A stretch of DNA of 35,118 nt, from assembly GCA_003279635.1 (NCBI GenBank), contig QCHK01000016.1, positions 1-35,118 on the forward strand. The letters run 5' to 3'. The stretch comes from Prochlorococcus sp. AG-402-B05 (lineage in GTDB: Bacteria > Cyanobacteriota > Cyanobacteriia > PCC-6307 > Cyanobiaceae). The notes under the pieces are model-generated. The model saw only the letters and a program-made list of their open reading frames with translations. It did not search any database and was not told the origin of the DNA. Both the position numbers and the translations under genes were made by a program. Position 1 is the stretch's first letter, and every line of letters begins with the position of its first letter. Of the stretch, positions 1 to 9,172 are shown in pieces.

Positions 1-657
1 GGAACGACTAAAAACATATATTCCCATAGAAGCCAAATAAGGTTTTTCTTTTGCCTCATTTGCTTCCAATCCAAACCTTGATGTATCTACAGCCATTGCT
101 TTCAATGAATCACCAGTTGGTTTTTCACGAAATTCTTTAATATTGCCTGTTTCATCAGTACGCATTAAACCAAATGCTTCCGCTTGTGCTGAGTCAACTG
201 GCAAAGCTGCAACCGTTAAATCAGCTCCTGTTTTTCTATGCTGCTCAACAAATAAGCTGTAATCCATTCTATAAAGTTGATCTCCAGAGAGAATCAAATA
301 TTCATCAACATCCCACTCTTGAAAAAGCCATTGATATTTTCTTACCGCATCAGCAGTACCCTCAAACCAAGAGGGGGTTTCAGGTGTTTGCTGAGCGGCT
401 AAAACCTCAACGAAACCCTGGCCAAAAGGACCGCTCAGATTATAAGTCTGTGCAATATGCCTGTTAAGTGATGCGCTATTGAATTGCGTAAGAACATACA
501 TTTTACTGATGTCCGAATTTATGCAATTACTTATAGGAATGTCTATTAGTCGATATTTCCCCGCTAATGGAACTGCGGGTTTTGCTCTCATTTTTGTTAA
601 TGGATATAGGCGTGATCCTTTTCCACCGCCAAGAATGATGGCAAGTACTCTCTTCAT
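1..657 (-). CDS. glgC: Glucose-1-phosphate adenylyltransferase (ADP-glucose pyrophosphorylase), N-terminal 219 residues; 3' part beyond the window
   Basis: Makes ADP-glucose from glucose-1-phosphate and ATP, the committed step of glycogen synthesis in the cytoplasm. The protein starts [20 protein letters not shown], the nucleotidyltransferase glycine-rich loop. It continues with the family signatures [34 protein letters not shown] and [13 protein letters not shown]. The ATG at 655-657 is the first residue of the conserved region, so the start is firm. The frame is open to base 1, so roughly the C-terminal half, including the left-handed beta-helix domain, lies outside. It is the last gene visible in a minus-strand series with glpX and hemA, 105 nt after hemA. 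Allosteric control by 3-phosphoglycerate is known for the family but cannot be judged from this part. Confidence 0.96.
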   Translation of the reverse strand, partial: MKRVLAIILGGGKGSRLYPLTKMRAKPAVPLAGKYRLIDIPISNCINSDISKMYVLTQFNSASLNRHIAQTYNLSGPFGQGFVEVLAAQQTPETPSWFEGTADAVRKYQWLFQEWDVDEYLILSGDQLYRMDYSLFVEQHRKTGADLTVAALPVDSAQAEAFGLMRTDETGNIKEFREKPTGDSLKAMAVDTSRFGLEANEAKEKPYLASMGIYVFSRS

Positions 658-762
658 GAAGGCACTATTAATCGGCTATTCGGAGCAAACCTACTGGATA
701 GAGTGCTCATTAATCTAGTAAAAAGTGATAAGTAGTAAGAATTTCAAAAGTAAATAACAATA

Positions 763-2088
763 TCAGTTATTTTTGGGCTTGTTTAAAGAACTAGAAACAT
801 CAAGATTAAAAAGTTTTTCAATCACATCAAGAGAATCTCTACGATCATTCCTCGATTGAGGCGCTCTTAATTTTGTTACTGGAGTATGAAGTATTTTGTT
901 AATGATTCCCTTGCTTAATGCCTCAACAACTTTTCGTTCTCTAGCGGAGAAATCAGGTCCCATTCTGCTTAATGCCTTCTGAAGTTCTTCTTTTCTGATT
1001 GACTCCAAACCAGATCTAAGGCAATTAATTGTCGGAACAGCCGCTAAGCTATCCCACCATTCTAGAAAAACACGACATTCTTCCTCTATCAATCCTTCTG
1101 CTTCTAGGGCGAGCTTTTGTCTTGCCTCTTGATTTCTTGAAACAACCTCTTGAAGATCATCGACATCATGAGATTCAATTCCGGAAACTGATTTTGCATC
1201 AGAAGAAATGTTCCTCGGAACTCCAATATCAATAAGTCTAAGTAAAGGCTTTCTATTAATCTTTATCAATTTTTCGGCATCAATAATAGGTTCATTTGCA
1301 GCTGTGCTCGTAAACACAAGAGTACTGAGAGAGAGACAACGATCAAGCTCATCTATTAATTGACAATCAATTTGAATATCTGGGAACGCGGCTGAAAGAT
1401 CCTCAGCCCTTTTTTTTGTTCTATTTAGAAGCGTAAGTGAACAACATCCTTTTGATTGGAGATGCTGAAGCAACAAACGACTCATTCGCCCAGCTCCAAC
1501 AACAGCGACCTTTTCAGTTTCTAAAGTCATTAATTTATCTTTTCCGTGCGCTTGGCCAAGTTTCAATTGAGCTAGTTCTACAGCTGCAGAACTTATAGAA
1601 ACTGCTCCCGTTCCAAGATTTGTCTCGCTTCTTACGCGCTTGCCTGTACTAACGGCTTGAGTTAATAATCTATTCAAGATTGGACCTAGACTTTGATGAT
1701 CTTGGCCAAGACGTACCATTTTTTTTACTTGAGAAAGGATCTGTCCCTCTCCTAAAACCAAACTATCCAAACCCGCAGAAACCCTCATCACATGAGAGAC
1801 GGCTTTCTCTTGAACGTAATTAAATAAGTGAGGTGAAAGAATCTCATCCTCAAGGCCAGAGAATTCAAGAAGAAAAGATCTAATTGCTTCTATTCCCAAT
1901 TGCGGGTCCTTAACTAAGCTGTAGATTTCAAGTCTGTTACATGTGCTCAATATGGAAACTTCTAATATTTGATCAATTTTCTTTAAATTATTAAACGATC
2001 TCTCAACTAGTTCTTCTGGAATACTTAGCTTTTCACGCACTTCAACTGGGGCCGTGCGATGGCTAAGACCGACGACAGCAATATGCAT
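763..2088 (-). CDS. hemA: Glutamyl-tRNA reductase
   Basis: Reduces glutamyl-tRNA(Glu) to glutamate-1-semialdehyde with NADPH, the first and regulated step of the C5 route to heme, chlorophyll and bilins. The 441-residue length is normal. The protein begins MHIAVVGLSHRTAPVEVREK. The catalytic cysteine is C50 in STCNRLEIY, and the NADPH-binding Rossmann motif follows as VAVVGAGRMSRLLLQHL. A C-terminal helical dimerisation region ends the protein. The start is ATG, 30 nt after the glpX stop, so the two are probably co-transcribed. Its product feeds the pathway that ends with ChlP, also in this window. Confidence 0.97.
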   Translation of the reverse strand: MHIAVVGLSHRTAPVEVREKLSIPEELVERSFNNLKKIDQILEVSILSTCNRLEIYSLVKDPQLGIEAIRSFLLEFSGLEDEILSPHLFNYVQEKAVSHVMRVSAGLDSLVLGEGQILSQVKKMVRLGQDHQSLGPILNRLLTQAVSTGKRVRSETNLGTGAVSISSAAVELAQLKLGQAHGKDKLMTLETEKVAVVGAGRMSRLLLQHLQSKGCCSLTLLNRTKKRAEDLSAAFPDIQIDCQLIDELDRCLSLSTLVFTSTAANEPIIDAEKLIKINRKPLLRLIDIGVPRNISSDAKSVSGIESHDVDDLQEVVSRNQEARQKLALEAEGLIEEECRVFLEWWDSLAAVPTINCLRSGLESIRKEELQKALSRMGPDFSARERKVVEALSKGIINKILHTPVTKLRAPQSRNDRRDSLDVIEKLFNLDVSSSLNKPKNN

Positions 2089-2118
2089 AAATAGCCCCTT
2101 ACTTCATTTACTTAACTA

Positions 2119-3123
2119 TCACTTCAAAGAGATGCTTTGAGCACCATCTTTGATGTGAACTGTATTGGTAAACCTTGCTGTTTGATCAAGCGTACTGATC
2201 ACAAGACTGCTAGTTCTGGTGCAATCTTTTTCAAATTTAACCCCATCGAAGAGCAATCCATCTGTAATTCCACTCCCCGCAAAAGCTACATTTTCTCCTG
2301 AGGCAAGTTCATTCGCTTCATAGATCTTGTCAATATCAGTTATGCCCATTTCATTCAATCTTTTTATATTTCCCTCTTTTGTATAGTCTGCCCACTCTGA
2401 TGTTTGAGCTATTGCAGGATCATAAACAAGTTGTCCCTGGAAATGCCCTCCAAGTGCCCTCATAGCCGCTGCTGAAATAACTCCCTCAGGAGCAGCTCCA
2501 ATGCCCATTAAGCAATGAGTACCAGTCCCTTGAAAGCCGCAGGCAATTGCTGCTTGGACATCTCCATCTGAAATAGGCTGAATCCTGGCACCAGTAGATC
2601 TAATTTCGGAAACTAGATTTTTGTGTCTAGCTCTATCCATAACAACAATAGTTAATTCACTAATTGCGATACCAAGACAGTCACTCAATATTTTTATATT
2701 TTCCGTGGGAGTTTTTCTGATATCAACTTTGCCTTTAGCTGCTGGAGGAGCAGCTAATTTATTCATGTAAAAATCTGGAGCGTTAAATAATCCCCCCCTA
2801 TCTGACGCTGCTAAAACAGCCATCGATCCACGCTGACTGTTTGCACATAAATTTGTCCCCTCACAAGGATCTACAGCGAAATCAACTCCAGGACCTGTTC
2901 CTGATCCAACTTCTTCTCCTATATAAAGCATTGGAGCTTCATCTCTTTCTCCTTCTCCAATAACGATTCTTCCTTGCATTTGAATCGTTCCCATTCTCTT
3001 TCGCATTGCCTCTACGGCAGCGGCATCAGCCTCATCTTTTTGACCCAAACCAGTCAATTGAGCCGAAGCAATTGCAGCTTGCTCAACTACTTCAAGAATT
3101 TCTTGGACGAGAGTACGATCCAC
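2119..3123 (-). CDS. glpX: Class II fructose-1,6-bisphosphatase / sedoheptulose-1,7-bisphosphatase
   Basis: GlpX-type phosphatase. In cyanobacteria this family hydrolyses both fructose-1,6- and sedoheptulose-1,7-bisphosphate in the Calvin cycle. The protein has 334 residues. Metal and phosphate-binding motifs are visible: [20 protein letters not shown], then DPCEGTN, and later [18 protein letters not shown]. The predicted start is GTG at 3121-3123 and gives the expected N-terminus [20 protein letters not shown]. It is the first gene of the minus-strand series glpX-hemA-glgC and is divergent from rpe, another Calvin/pentose phosphate enzyme, across a 199-nt gap. Class II enzymes of this type are known to be redox- and AMP-sensitive; nothing in the sequence settles that here. 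Confidence 0.96.
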   Translation of the reverse strand: MDRTLVQEILEVVEQAAIASAQLTGLGQKDEADAAAVEAMRKRMGTIQMQGRIVIGEGERDEAPMLYIGEEVGSGTGPGVDFAVDPCEGTNLCANSQRGSMAVLAASDRGGLFNAPDFYMNKLAAPPAAKGKVDIRKTPTENIKILSDCLGIAISELTIVVMDRARHKNLVSEIRSTGARIQPISDGDVQAAIACGFQGTGTHCLMGIGAAPEGVISAAAMRALGGHFQGQLVYDPAIAQTSEWADYTKEGNIKRLNEMGITDIDKIYEANELASGENVAFAGSGITDGLLFDGVKFEKDCTRTSSLVISTLDQTARFTNTVHIKDGAQSISLK

Positions 3124-3261
3124 TTTTTGCAGCTAGGTAAAGAAATTTACGCCTTAAGGCAGACAATATTGTAAGTAATTGAGGGCATTGAAAAATGCTC
3201 AGAAAAAAGTACTCACAAAAAACTTATTATCTGTTGATAAGCAATAATTACTGTATCAGTG

Positions 3262-3289
3262 CATGGTCACACTAGAACTTGTGACCATG
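3262..3289. promoter_or_regulatory. Perfect 10-bp inverted repeat in the glpX-rpe divergent gap
   Basis: CATGGTCACA (3262-3271) and TGTGACCATG (3280-3289) are exact reverse complements around the 8-nt spacer CTAGAACT. The element sits 33 nt before the rpe ATG. It has no U tract after it, so a simple terminator is unlikely. It could be an operator for a dimeric regulator or a hairpin in the rpe leader. It does not match the NtcA consensus GTA-N8-TAC. Confidence 0.5.
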
Positions 3290-3322
3290 AATCAATAGAA
3301 TCTCTGCCACAAGACAAAAACA

Positions 3323-4075
3323 ATGATCCAATCCATTTCTTCAGCAATTTTTTCTGAACACCGTCCAGTTCAGATAATCCCTTCAGTATTGCCAGCGGAC
3401 TGGGCAAATATGGGTCAGTGCGTAAAAGATCTTGAATTAGCGGGTGTAGACAGAATTCAATTTGATGTGATGGATGGGAACTTCGTTCCCAATCTCACCT
3501 TCGGCCCAGAAATGATTTCCGCCTGCAGAAAGTATTGCAACGTACCATTTGAGACACAGTTAATGGTTAGTCAATACAACTGCGAAACCATGCTTGAGGG
3601 CTATGTAGAGGCAAGCAAGGGTGCAAATGGAGAGCCAGGAGTTGTAATTGCTCATGCTGAGGCGAATGTTCACCTTCATCGAATTCTTGGCAAAATTCGA
3701 CAACTGGGAGGGTCCCCTTCCGTAGCTCTCAACCCTCATACTCCAATGGAGATGGTTAAGGATGTGCTCGATATGGTTGATCACGTATTGGTAATGACTG
3801 TTAACCCTGGATTTGGTGGCCAAGCCTACATACCAACAATGCTAAACAAAATCACTCAATTAAGGAAAACAATTTTAGACAAGGGCCATAACGTAGATAT
3901 AGAAGTTGACGGAGGAATAAAAGCTGATTGGTCACTATCGCAATGCTGCGCTGCTGGAGCAAACTGCTTTATTGCAGGAAGTGGTATGTTTGCTTATCCA
4001 ACACTTAAAGAAGGTTGTGAGGCACTAAGAAAAGTTGCCAATGACGCACAGAATGGAATAATTGTTGAAAAATAA
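3323..4075 (+). CDS. rpe: Ribulose-phosphate 3-epimerase
   Basis: Interconverts ribulose-5-phosphate and xylulose-5-phosphate in the Calvin and pentose phosphate cycles. This is a 250-residue TIM barrel. Visible family motifs are IIPSVLPADWANMG, RIQFDVMDGNFVPNLTFGP with metal and catalytic aspartates, VMTVNPGFGGQ for phosphate binding, and EVDGGIKADW. The ATG at 3323 has no clear Shine-Dalgarno sequence; the conserved part starts about 17 residues in, so a slightly different start is possible. It converges on ccsA with a 19-nt gap. Confidence 0.97.
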   Translation: MIQSISSAIFSEHRPVQIIPSVLPADWANMGQCVKDLELAGVDRIQFDVMDGNFVPNLTFGPEMISACRKYCNVPFETQLMVSQYNCETMLEGYVEASKGANGEPGVVIAHAEANVHLHRILGKIRQLGGSPSVALNPHTPMEMVKDVLDMVDHVLVMTVNPGFGGQAYIPTMLNKITQLRKTILDKGHNVDIEVDGGIKADWSLSQCCAAGANCFIAGSGMFAYPTLKEGCEALRKVANDAQNGIIVEK

Positions 4076-4094
4076 TTAGCCTAGTTGTTAATCA

Positions 4095-5042
4095 TTATGT
4101 ATCAAAGAACCAACCATAACTATGTAAACCGACCCCAAGAAGGTTCACTCCAATATAGCAAACAATAACAACAAAAAAGCCTGCTACAGCTAGTATTGCA
4201 GGCTTTTTACCTTGCCATCCTCTTGTCAACCTAGTATGCAAATAAGCCGCATAAACCAACCAACATATTAAAGCCCAAGTTTCTTTAGGGTCCCAACTCC
4301 ACCAACTACCCCAAGCCTCATTAGCCCAAACAGCGCCGCTAATAAGACCAACGGTAAGCAACAAAAAACCAGCAGTTATTGATCTATAACTTAAAGAATC
4401 AAGTTGCTCAGCATTTGTAAATTCGATAGGTTGTATTGAATTTACGTTTTCATTCCTGTCAACAAAATATAGCTCAGAACCTTGCCTAAACGAACCAGAC
4501 CCAAAGGAACTATTACGGATATTGAATTGCTTTTTTCCATCAACAAAAAAGACACCTAAAGACAAAATCGAACCTATTAGTAATGCAGCGTAAGAACACA
4601 TAATTACACTTACATGCATTACCAACCAACTAGAACGAAGCGCTGGAACTAAAGGAGCAGAAGATTGTAAATTCTCTGGTAAAACAAAGCTGGCAAAACC
4701 TATTGAAAGCAATGAGATAGGGGTTGCAACTGCAGCAACGATTGGAGACCGCCAAGCCCTTTCGACAAAAAGTTGAGTCAACGTACAACCCCAAGTCAAA
4801 AAGCAAAGTGACTCATAGAGATTACTAATCGGGAAATGGCCAGATTGCCACCATCTCAGGATCAATTGACTAGCTAGAAAAAGATTGGATGTTGCAACTA
4901 AAAATCTAACTTTGTTGGAATTACTGCTACCAGCAACTGACCAAAATGAAATAGGTAGTGCGATTAATAAGGTGAAAAAGGCTACAAATCCAAAAAGAAC
5001 AACAGGATCAAGAGAAAAATTATTTAATTGAAAATCAACCAT
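4095..5042 (-). CDS. ccsA: Cytochrome c biogenesis protein CcsA (system II heme handling)
   Basis: Integral membrane partner of Ccs1/CcsB in system II, which delivers heme to apocytochromes c on the lumenal/periplasmic side. About eight hydrophobic segments are visible. The tryptophan-rich heme-handling WWD motif is present as [20 protein letters not shown], with histidines in flanking loops (LVMHVSV, LHTRL, LHSYGW). I chose ATG at 5042 (MVDFQLNN), giving 315 residues; an in-frame TTG at 5054 would add four. It follows lptF by 36 nt on the same strand. The Ccs1 partner is not in the window. Confidence 0.95.
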   Translation of the reverse strand: MVDFQLNNFSLDPVVLFGFVAFFTLLIALPISFWSVAGSSNSNKVRFLVATSNLFLASQLILRWWQSGHFPISNLYESLCFLTWGCTLTQLFVERAWRSPIVAAVATPISLLSIGFASFVLPENLQSSAPLVPALRSSWLVMHVSVIMCSYAALLIGSILSLGVFFVDGKKQFNIRNSSFGSGSFRQGSELYFVDRNENVNSIQPIEFTNAEQLDSLSYRSITAGFLLLTVGLISGAVWANEAWGSWWSWDPKETWALICWLVYAAYLHTRLTRGWQGKKPAILAVAGFFVVIVCYIGVNLLGVGLHSYGWFFDT

Positions 5043-5078
5043 TGATAAAAGCAACTAAACAATATTTAGAGAGACCAG

Positions 5079-6266
5079 TCATTTGCTTGCTTGTTTTAAC
5101 AAAAAACCTCCTCCTAACATAGACAAAAAAACAGGAGACCAAGCAGCCAAGAAAGGATTTATTATTCCTTTGACTCCAAGAGAGCTAAAACTGAAACTCA
5201 AAATATAATACATAAGTATCAAAATAATACTTAATCCAAAACTTTGACTTCTACCTCCTCCTCTTTTCTTCATCACACCAAAACTACAACCAATCAAAGC
5301 AAAAACCGAACAAGCGATTGGTAAAGTAAATTTTTCTTGAATTCTTACCTTCATTCTTCTGGCTTCTTTAATATTTCCACTACTTTGATATAACTCCATA
5401 GCCGTAGTTGCTTCTCCAAGGTTCATATCATTTGCATCTTTTGGCAATTGCGCAATACTCGTAAGTTCACTGCCTAATGGATAGAAAAAGCTCAAGAATT
5501 TGGTTCTCGCATTACTTCCATTAGGACTCAGAGTCAAAACATCACCATCAAAAAATTCCCAATTTTTTTTATCATTATTCCAAATACCTCTTTTCGCCTT
5601 AAGCATTTGAGTAAAACCAAGTTTTGAAAAATCAATTATGGTGACATCTAACATCTTTCCTTTTTCAAATTTCCTAGCATAAAAAAGATGGCTTACACCT
5701 CTTTTTATATAATCAGAATAAGGATCTTTAATTTTACCTTTCTTTGTAAAAATAATATCCTTACCTTGTTCATTATAAAAAGACTTTCCAAACGAAGCAG
5801 CCATAATGATATCAGCCTGTTTATTTGAACTTGGGACAATATTATTATTAAAGATAAATGTCAAAGACGACATTAATATGGATAGAATTAATCCAGGCAA
5901 AATAATTCTATATATCGAAATACCAATACTTTTAAGAGCCTTTATTTCACTGTTCTCATTAAGATTTCCATAAGTAAGCAAAGTTGTTAGTAACGTAGCC
6001 ATAGGGAATGAAATAACAATAAAACTAGGAAGTTTTAGGATCAAAATATTTATTGCAACAGAGACAGGAAGTCCTATTTCCACAATTTTTCTAACCAAGT
6101 CAAAAACAAGGCCCAAAGAAAGAGAAAAGACAGTAAAAGAAGCTATTGAAAATAATAATGGAGTTAATAATTCAAGAAATAACCACCTATCTAATAGTGG
6201 AATTAATAACAATTTTTTCCCTATTAAATTCTGTATTTTTGTAAAAAAATCAAAAGATTCAAACAT
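5079..6266 (-). CDS. lptF: LptF/LptG family permease of lipopolysaccharide export
   Basis: A 395-residue protein of the YjgP/YjgQ family. It has N-terminal membrane helices (about residues 27-130, including the coupling-helix region LLTYGNLNENSEIKALKSIG). A soluble periplasmic domain of about 150 residues follows, then three C-terminal helices (about 310-390). With LptB it forms the ABC transporter that extracts lipopolysaccharide from the inner membrane. The family is known to use LptF and LptG together, but only one permease gene is seen here, as is common in cyanobacteria. The ATG at 6266 lies 3 nt after the lptB stop, so the two are almost certainly co-translated. Confidence 0.9.
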   Translation of the reverse strand: MFESFDFFTKIQNLIGKKLLLIPLLDRWLFLELLTPLLFSIASFTVFSLSLGLVFDLVRKIVEIGLPVSVAINILILKLPSFIVISFPMATLLTTLLTYGNLNENSEIKALKSIGISIYRIILPGLILSILMSSLTFIFNNNIVPSSNKQADIIMAASFGKSFYNEQGKDIIFTKKGKIKDPYSDYIKRGVSHLFYARKFEKGKMLDVTIIDFSKLGFTQMLKAKRGIWNNDKKNWEFFDGDVLTLSPNGSNARTKFLSFFYPLGSELTSIAQLPKDANDMNLGEATTAMELYQSSGNIKEARRMKVRIQEKFTLPIACSVFALIGCSFGVMKKRGGGRSQSFGLSIILILMYYILSFSFSSLGVKGIINPFLAAWSPVFLSMLGGGFLLKQASK

Positions 6267-6269
6267 CGT

Positions 6270-6998
6270 TTATATCTGAAAAGATGTACCAAGATAATTT
6301 TCTTTTACTTGTAGGTTTTGGGCAACTTGCTCTGGAGTTCCGCTAGCAATAATTCTACCTTCATTAAGAATATAAGTTCGATCGGTAATAGCCAGGGTTG
6401 CTCTAACATTATGATCTGTTATCAAAATACCTATACCTCTTTGTTTTAAACAATCTATTAACTTTTGCAGATCATTAACAGCAATTGGATCAACACCTAC
6501 AAAAGGCTCATCTAGTAGTAAATATTTGGGTCCACATTTCCCAACAGCAAGAGATCTAGCTACTTCACATCTTCGTCTTTCACCACCTGAAAGTTGAAAA
6601 CCTAAACGATCAAGAAAAGAAACAAGGTTAAATTCCTCAATCAATTCCTCGCACCTTTTTCTACGGAAAGATTTAGGCAAACCTGAATGAGATAATGCAA
6701 TTTCTAAGTTTTCTCTAACCGTTAGATTTCTAAAAACACTAGGTTCTTGAGCTAAATAACCTATACCTAAACAGACTCTTTCAGTCATTGAAAAATCAAT
6801 TATTGATTTTCTATCTAGATAAATAGATCCTAATCGAGGTTTAATCAAACCAACAATCATATTAAAAGTAGTTGTTTTACCCGCACCATTAGGACCCAAA
6901 AGGCCAACGACCTCGCCAGCCTCAATAGTTAGATTTACATCTTTTACAATGCATCTTTTTGAAAGGGTCAAATTCATCCCTTCTACAACAAGGCTCAT
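6270..6998 (-). CDS. lptB: LPS export ABC transporter ATP-binding protein LptB
   Basis: A 242-residue ABC ATPase. It has Walker A GPNGAGKTTT (about residues 35-44), signature LSGGERRRCEVARSLA, Walker B LLLDEPFVGVDP and H-loop ITDHNVRATLAI. The arrangement IVGLIKPRLGSIYLD and the closing ENYLGTSF are typical of LptB rather than other ABC ATPases. It powers the LptF permease encoded 3 nt downstream. No lptA/ostA-like gene is adjacent: the upstream gene on this strand encodes a polytopic membrane protein. Confidence 0.93.
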   Translation of the reverse strand: MSLVVEGMNLTLSKRCIVKDVNLTIEAGEVVGLLGPNGAGKTTTFNMIVGLIKPRLGSIYLDRKSIIDFSMTERVCLGIGYLAQEPSVFRNLTVRENLEIALSHSGLPKSFRRKRCEELIEEFNLVSFLDRLGFQLSGGERRRCEVARSLAVGKCGPKYLLLDEPFVGVDPIAVNDLQKLIDCLKQRGIGILITDHNVRATLAITDRTYILNEGRIIASGTPEQVAQNLQVKENYLGTSFQI

Positions 6999-7068
6999 AT
7001 CAATAGATAGATTTTAGAAAAAAATAAACATTAAAATTATCTGATAAATTATTATACAGAACAGAAAG

Positions 7069-8625
7069 TTAATTAATCCTTCTCTCAACCCAGTAAAGAT
7101 AAAAAACTTCAGAAGTATGGAATGAATTTTCAAATTTCTTATCTGCTGTTAATGTGAATTTGTCAAAGCTAATTGAATCACCTATTTCTAAATTCTTAAC
7201 AGCAGAACGTTTACTTAGGATTAGTAAAAATCTATCAACCTCAGGAAATTTATTTAAGTAAGCTTTAACTTCATCTAATATTTTATTACTATAAACATCA
7301 ACTCTATTATTCCATTTCACGTAACTACCAAAATCCTGCAGCTCAGGGATATAAAACTCTCTGTCAAGATAACCAGCGACAGTTGATACTTCTGAATCCC
7401 TAGTCGCAAATATTGGAAAATCTTGCCATCCTTTAGCTTCTATATATTTTGCAGTTTCTTTCCCACTTGAATATGGCAAAAGAAAATCACTAAATGACAT
7501 ATGAAGGCCTACTGACATATGTATTGCCAAACAAAAAGTTAGAATTCTAGGAAAGTAAAATGCTTTTCCCTTTAAAAAGATAGAAGGTTGACTTGAAGTA
7601 GGTAAATTAAACTTTTTATTAGACTTGAATAACCATAAAGATGAAATAATAATAAGAAAGTAATATCCGCAATACCTTAAACCATTTCCAAAAAACAAAA
7701 AATAATTAAACAAAAGCAAAAAGATAATTCCACTCAGAAAAAATATTAAGGCTTGACGATAAGACTTAATAAAATAAATAGTGCTAGAAATTAAAATCAA
7801 GGTAATTAAAGCACAAACTCCTAAATCAAGGAATCTACTAGAATTAGGAATAATAAGAACATAAGCACTAAAAATCTGTCCAAAGACACTAAAAAGATGA
7901 CGAAAATCTACGTACGTTGCCAAAGTTCTAACTGAATCTTTTACTTGAAAAAGACTAAAGGCTCCAAAGCTTAATAATGAGAACGTTATAGAAATACTTG
8001 TTATCAAATCAAGAATCCAATTTTTATTTCTTTTATAATTTTTTCTTTGATCAGTATTCAAAAACCAATCCATAACAAGCGTCATTCCAATTGCAAATGA
8101 CAACGACCAAGACAAAGCTTGTGTATTAGCCAAAAGTCCAATACATAAAGAAAATGGTATGTAAGTTTTATCTTTTAAATGATAAATAGAACAAAAAATA
8201 AATATTATTAATTCTGCAATCACGTAATGACGGCACACAAAGAAATATTCCCAAAAAGGGAAATATCCAAAGGTAAATAAAGCTTTAGTTATCAGATTAA
8301 AAGGACTAAATCTCCAAAAAATTACAATCGCAGAACTACCTAAAAACCAATGCATAAGCTGCATACTTATGGGTGTTCCAGTAATATTTTTCGATAAGTA
8401 AATTAATGATGACCATAGGACTGGATGTCCAGATGGAGCGTTATTTTTCCATAAATCTATTAAGTTATCACTTTGCCAAGCCACCAGCCATCCTTGCATT
8501 TCATCTCTCCAAAGAGCATGATTAAATGCACCAAATAAACCTATAATTATAAATAAAGTAGGTAAAAATATCTTATAAAAACGATGATCAGGTAACTGTA
8601 TTTGATTGATTCTTCTAAATTTCAT
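7069..8625 (-). CDS. Polytopic membrane protein, probable GT-C fold glycosyltransferase
   Basis: 518 residues with about 10-12 hydrophobic segments and a C-terminal soluble tail of about 130 residues. The first loop, directly after helix 1, contains LWRDEMQGWLVAWQS (D41-E42) and then NAPSGHPVLW. An acidic pair after the first helix is the hallmark of GT-C glycosyltransferases (PMT/ArnT type), which use polyprenyl-phosphate sugars. I recognise no exact family and infer the function from topology and this motif. The gene lies between DUF309 and lptB on the same strand, with 161 nt upstream and 70 nt downstream, both AT-rich and without clear coding. A role in glycosylating envelope polymers or proteins is plausible but unproven. 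Confidence 0.7.
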   Translation of the reverse strand: MKFRRINQIQLPDHRFYKIFLPTLFIIIGLFGAFNHALWRDEMQGWLVAWQSDNLIDLWKNNAPSGHPVLWSSLIYLSKNITGTPISMQLMHWFLGSSAIVIFWRFSPFNLITKALFTFGYFPFWEYFFVCRHYVIAELIIFIFCSIYHLKDKTYIPFSLCIGLLANTQALSWSLSFAIGMTLVMDWFLNTDQRKNYKRNKNWILDLITSISITFSLLSFGAFSLFQVKDSVRTLATYVDFRHLFSVFGQIFSAYVLIIPNSSRFLDLGVCALITLILISSTIYFIKSYRQALIFFLSGIIFLLLFNYFLFFGNGLRYCGYYFLIIISSLWLFKSNKKFNLPTSSQPSIFLKGKAFYFPRILTFCLAIHMSVGLHMSFSDFLLPYSSGKETAKYIEAKGWQDFPIFATRDSEVSTVAGYLDREFYIPELQDFGSYVKWNNRVDVYSNKILDEVKAYLNKFPEVDRFLLILSKRSAVKNLEIGDSISFDKFTLTADKKFENSFHTSEVFYLYWVERRIN

Positions 8626-8786
8626 TGTGATTTATTCATAATGTCGATTTTATATAATTTGAATTAATCAAAGTTGTACTTTTATTCTGTTCTTAAAATC
8701 GAAGAAAATCAAAAAAGTATAACAAGAAAAATAATATGAAATCATCTCTCTTTCAACAGAAAAACTGTGAGAGGCTTAACAAGTTA

Positions 8787-9167
8787 TCAAAGAAAATTGA
8801 GAACGGGAATGGAGGAACAAGCTAGGTCCTTACCAACTTGTAGCAATTCCAATCTTTTTGAAACACATTTAGAAAGTCCTTCAATATCTAATCCTAAATT
8901 AGATAATTGAAATTTTTTCAATCTACCTAATGCTTCTCCATAAAGTATGGTCGCCCCATTTATATTGCTATTTTCTAAATGAACTTGTGCAACAGCTACT
9001 TGCAATATTCCCTGTAACAACTGCCTTTCAGGACCACCAGTCTCATGCCATATCTCTTCAAAAACATCATGGGATTTGTACCACTGACAAGAATTAAATA
9101 ATTTCATTCCTATTTTAAAACGAGCATCATTTATAAATAAATTATCTTCACTATCCATAGGGTTCAT
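8787..9167 (-). CDS. DUF309 domain protein
   Basis: 126 residues matching the small helical DUF309 family. The signature is visible as WYKSHDVFEEIWHETGGPER, then QLLQGILQVAVAQVHLENSN and GATILYGEALGRL. The family is widespread in cyanobacteria, plastids and bacilli, but its biochemical role is unknown to me. ATG start at 9167. Its ATG is 5 nt from the typA stop, so it probably follows typA in one transcript. A 161-nt gap separates it from the next gene downstream. Confidence 0.88.
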   Translation of the reverse strand: MNPMDSEDNLFINDARFKIGMKLFNSCQWYKSHDVFEEIWHETGGPERQLLQGILQVAVAQVHLENSNINGATILYGEALGRLKKFQLSNLGLDIEGLSKCVSKRLELLQVGKDLACSSIPVLNFL

Positions 9168-9172
9168 TATCT

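Noticed and set aside
174-718. Plus-strand ORFs of 97 and 79 codons at the left edge
   Set aside because: They are antisense to glgC, whose minus-strand frame is open over the whole stretch with clear family motifs.
658-762. Imperfect repeat GCACTATTAATC / GCTCATTAATC upstream of glgC
   Set aside because: Short, inexact and AT-rich; not distinguishable from chance without comparison to relatives.
8736-8825. Possible 29-residue plus-strand ORF (MKSSLFQQKNCERLNK...) after the DUF309 gene
   Set aside because: No ribosome binding site, it overlaps the end of the DUF309 gene, and the composition is not distinctive.
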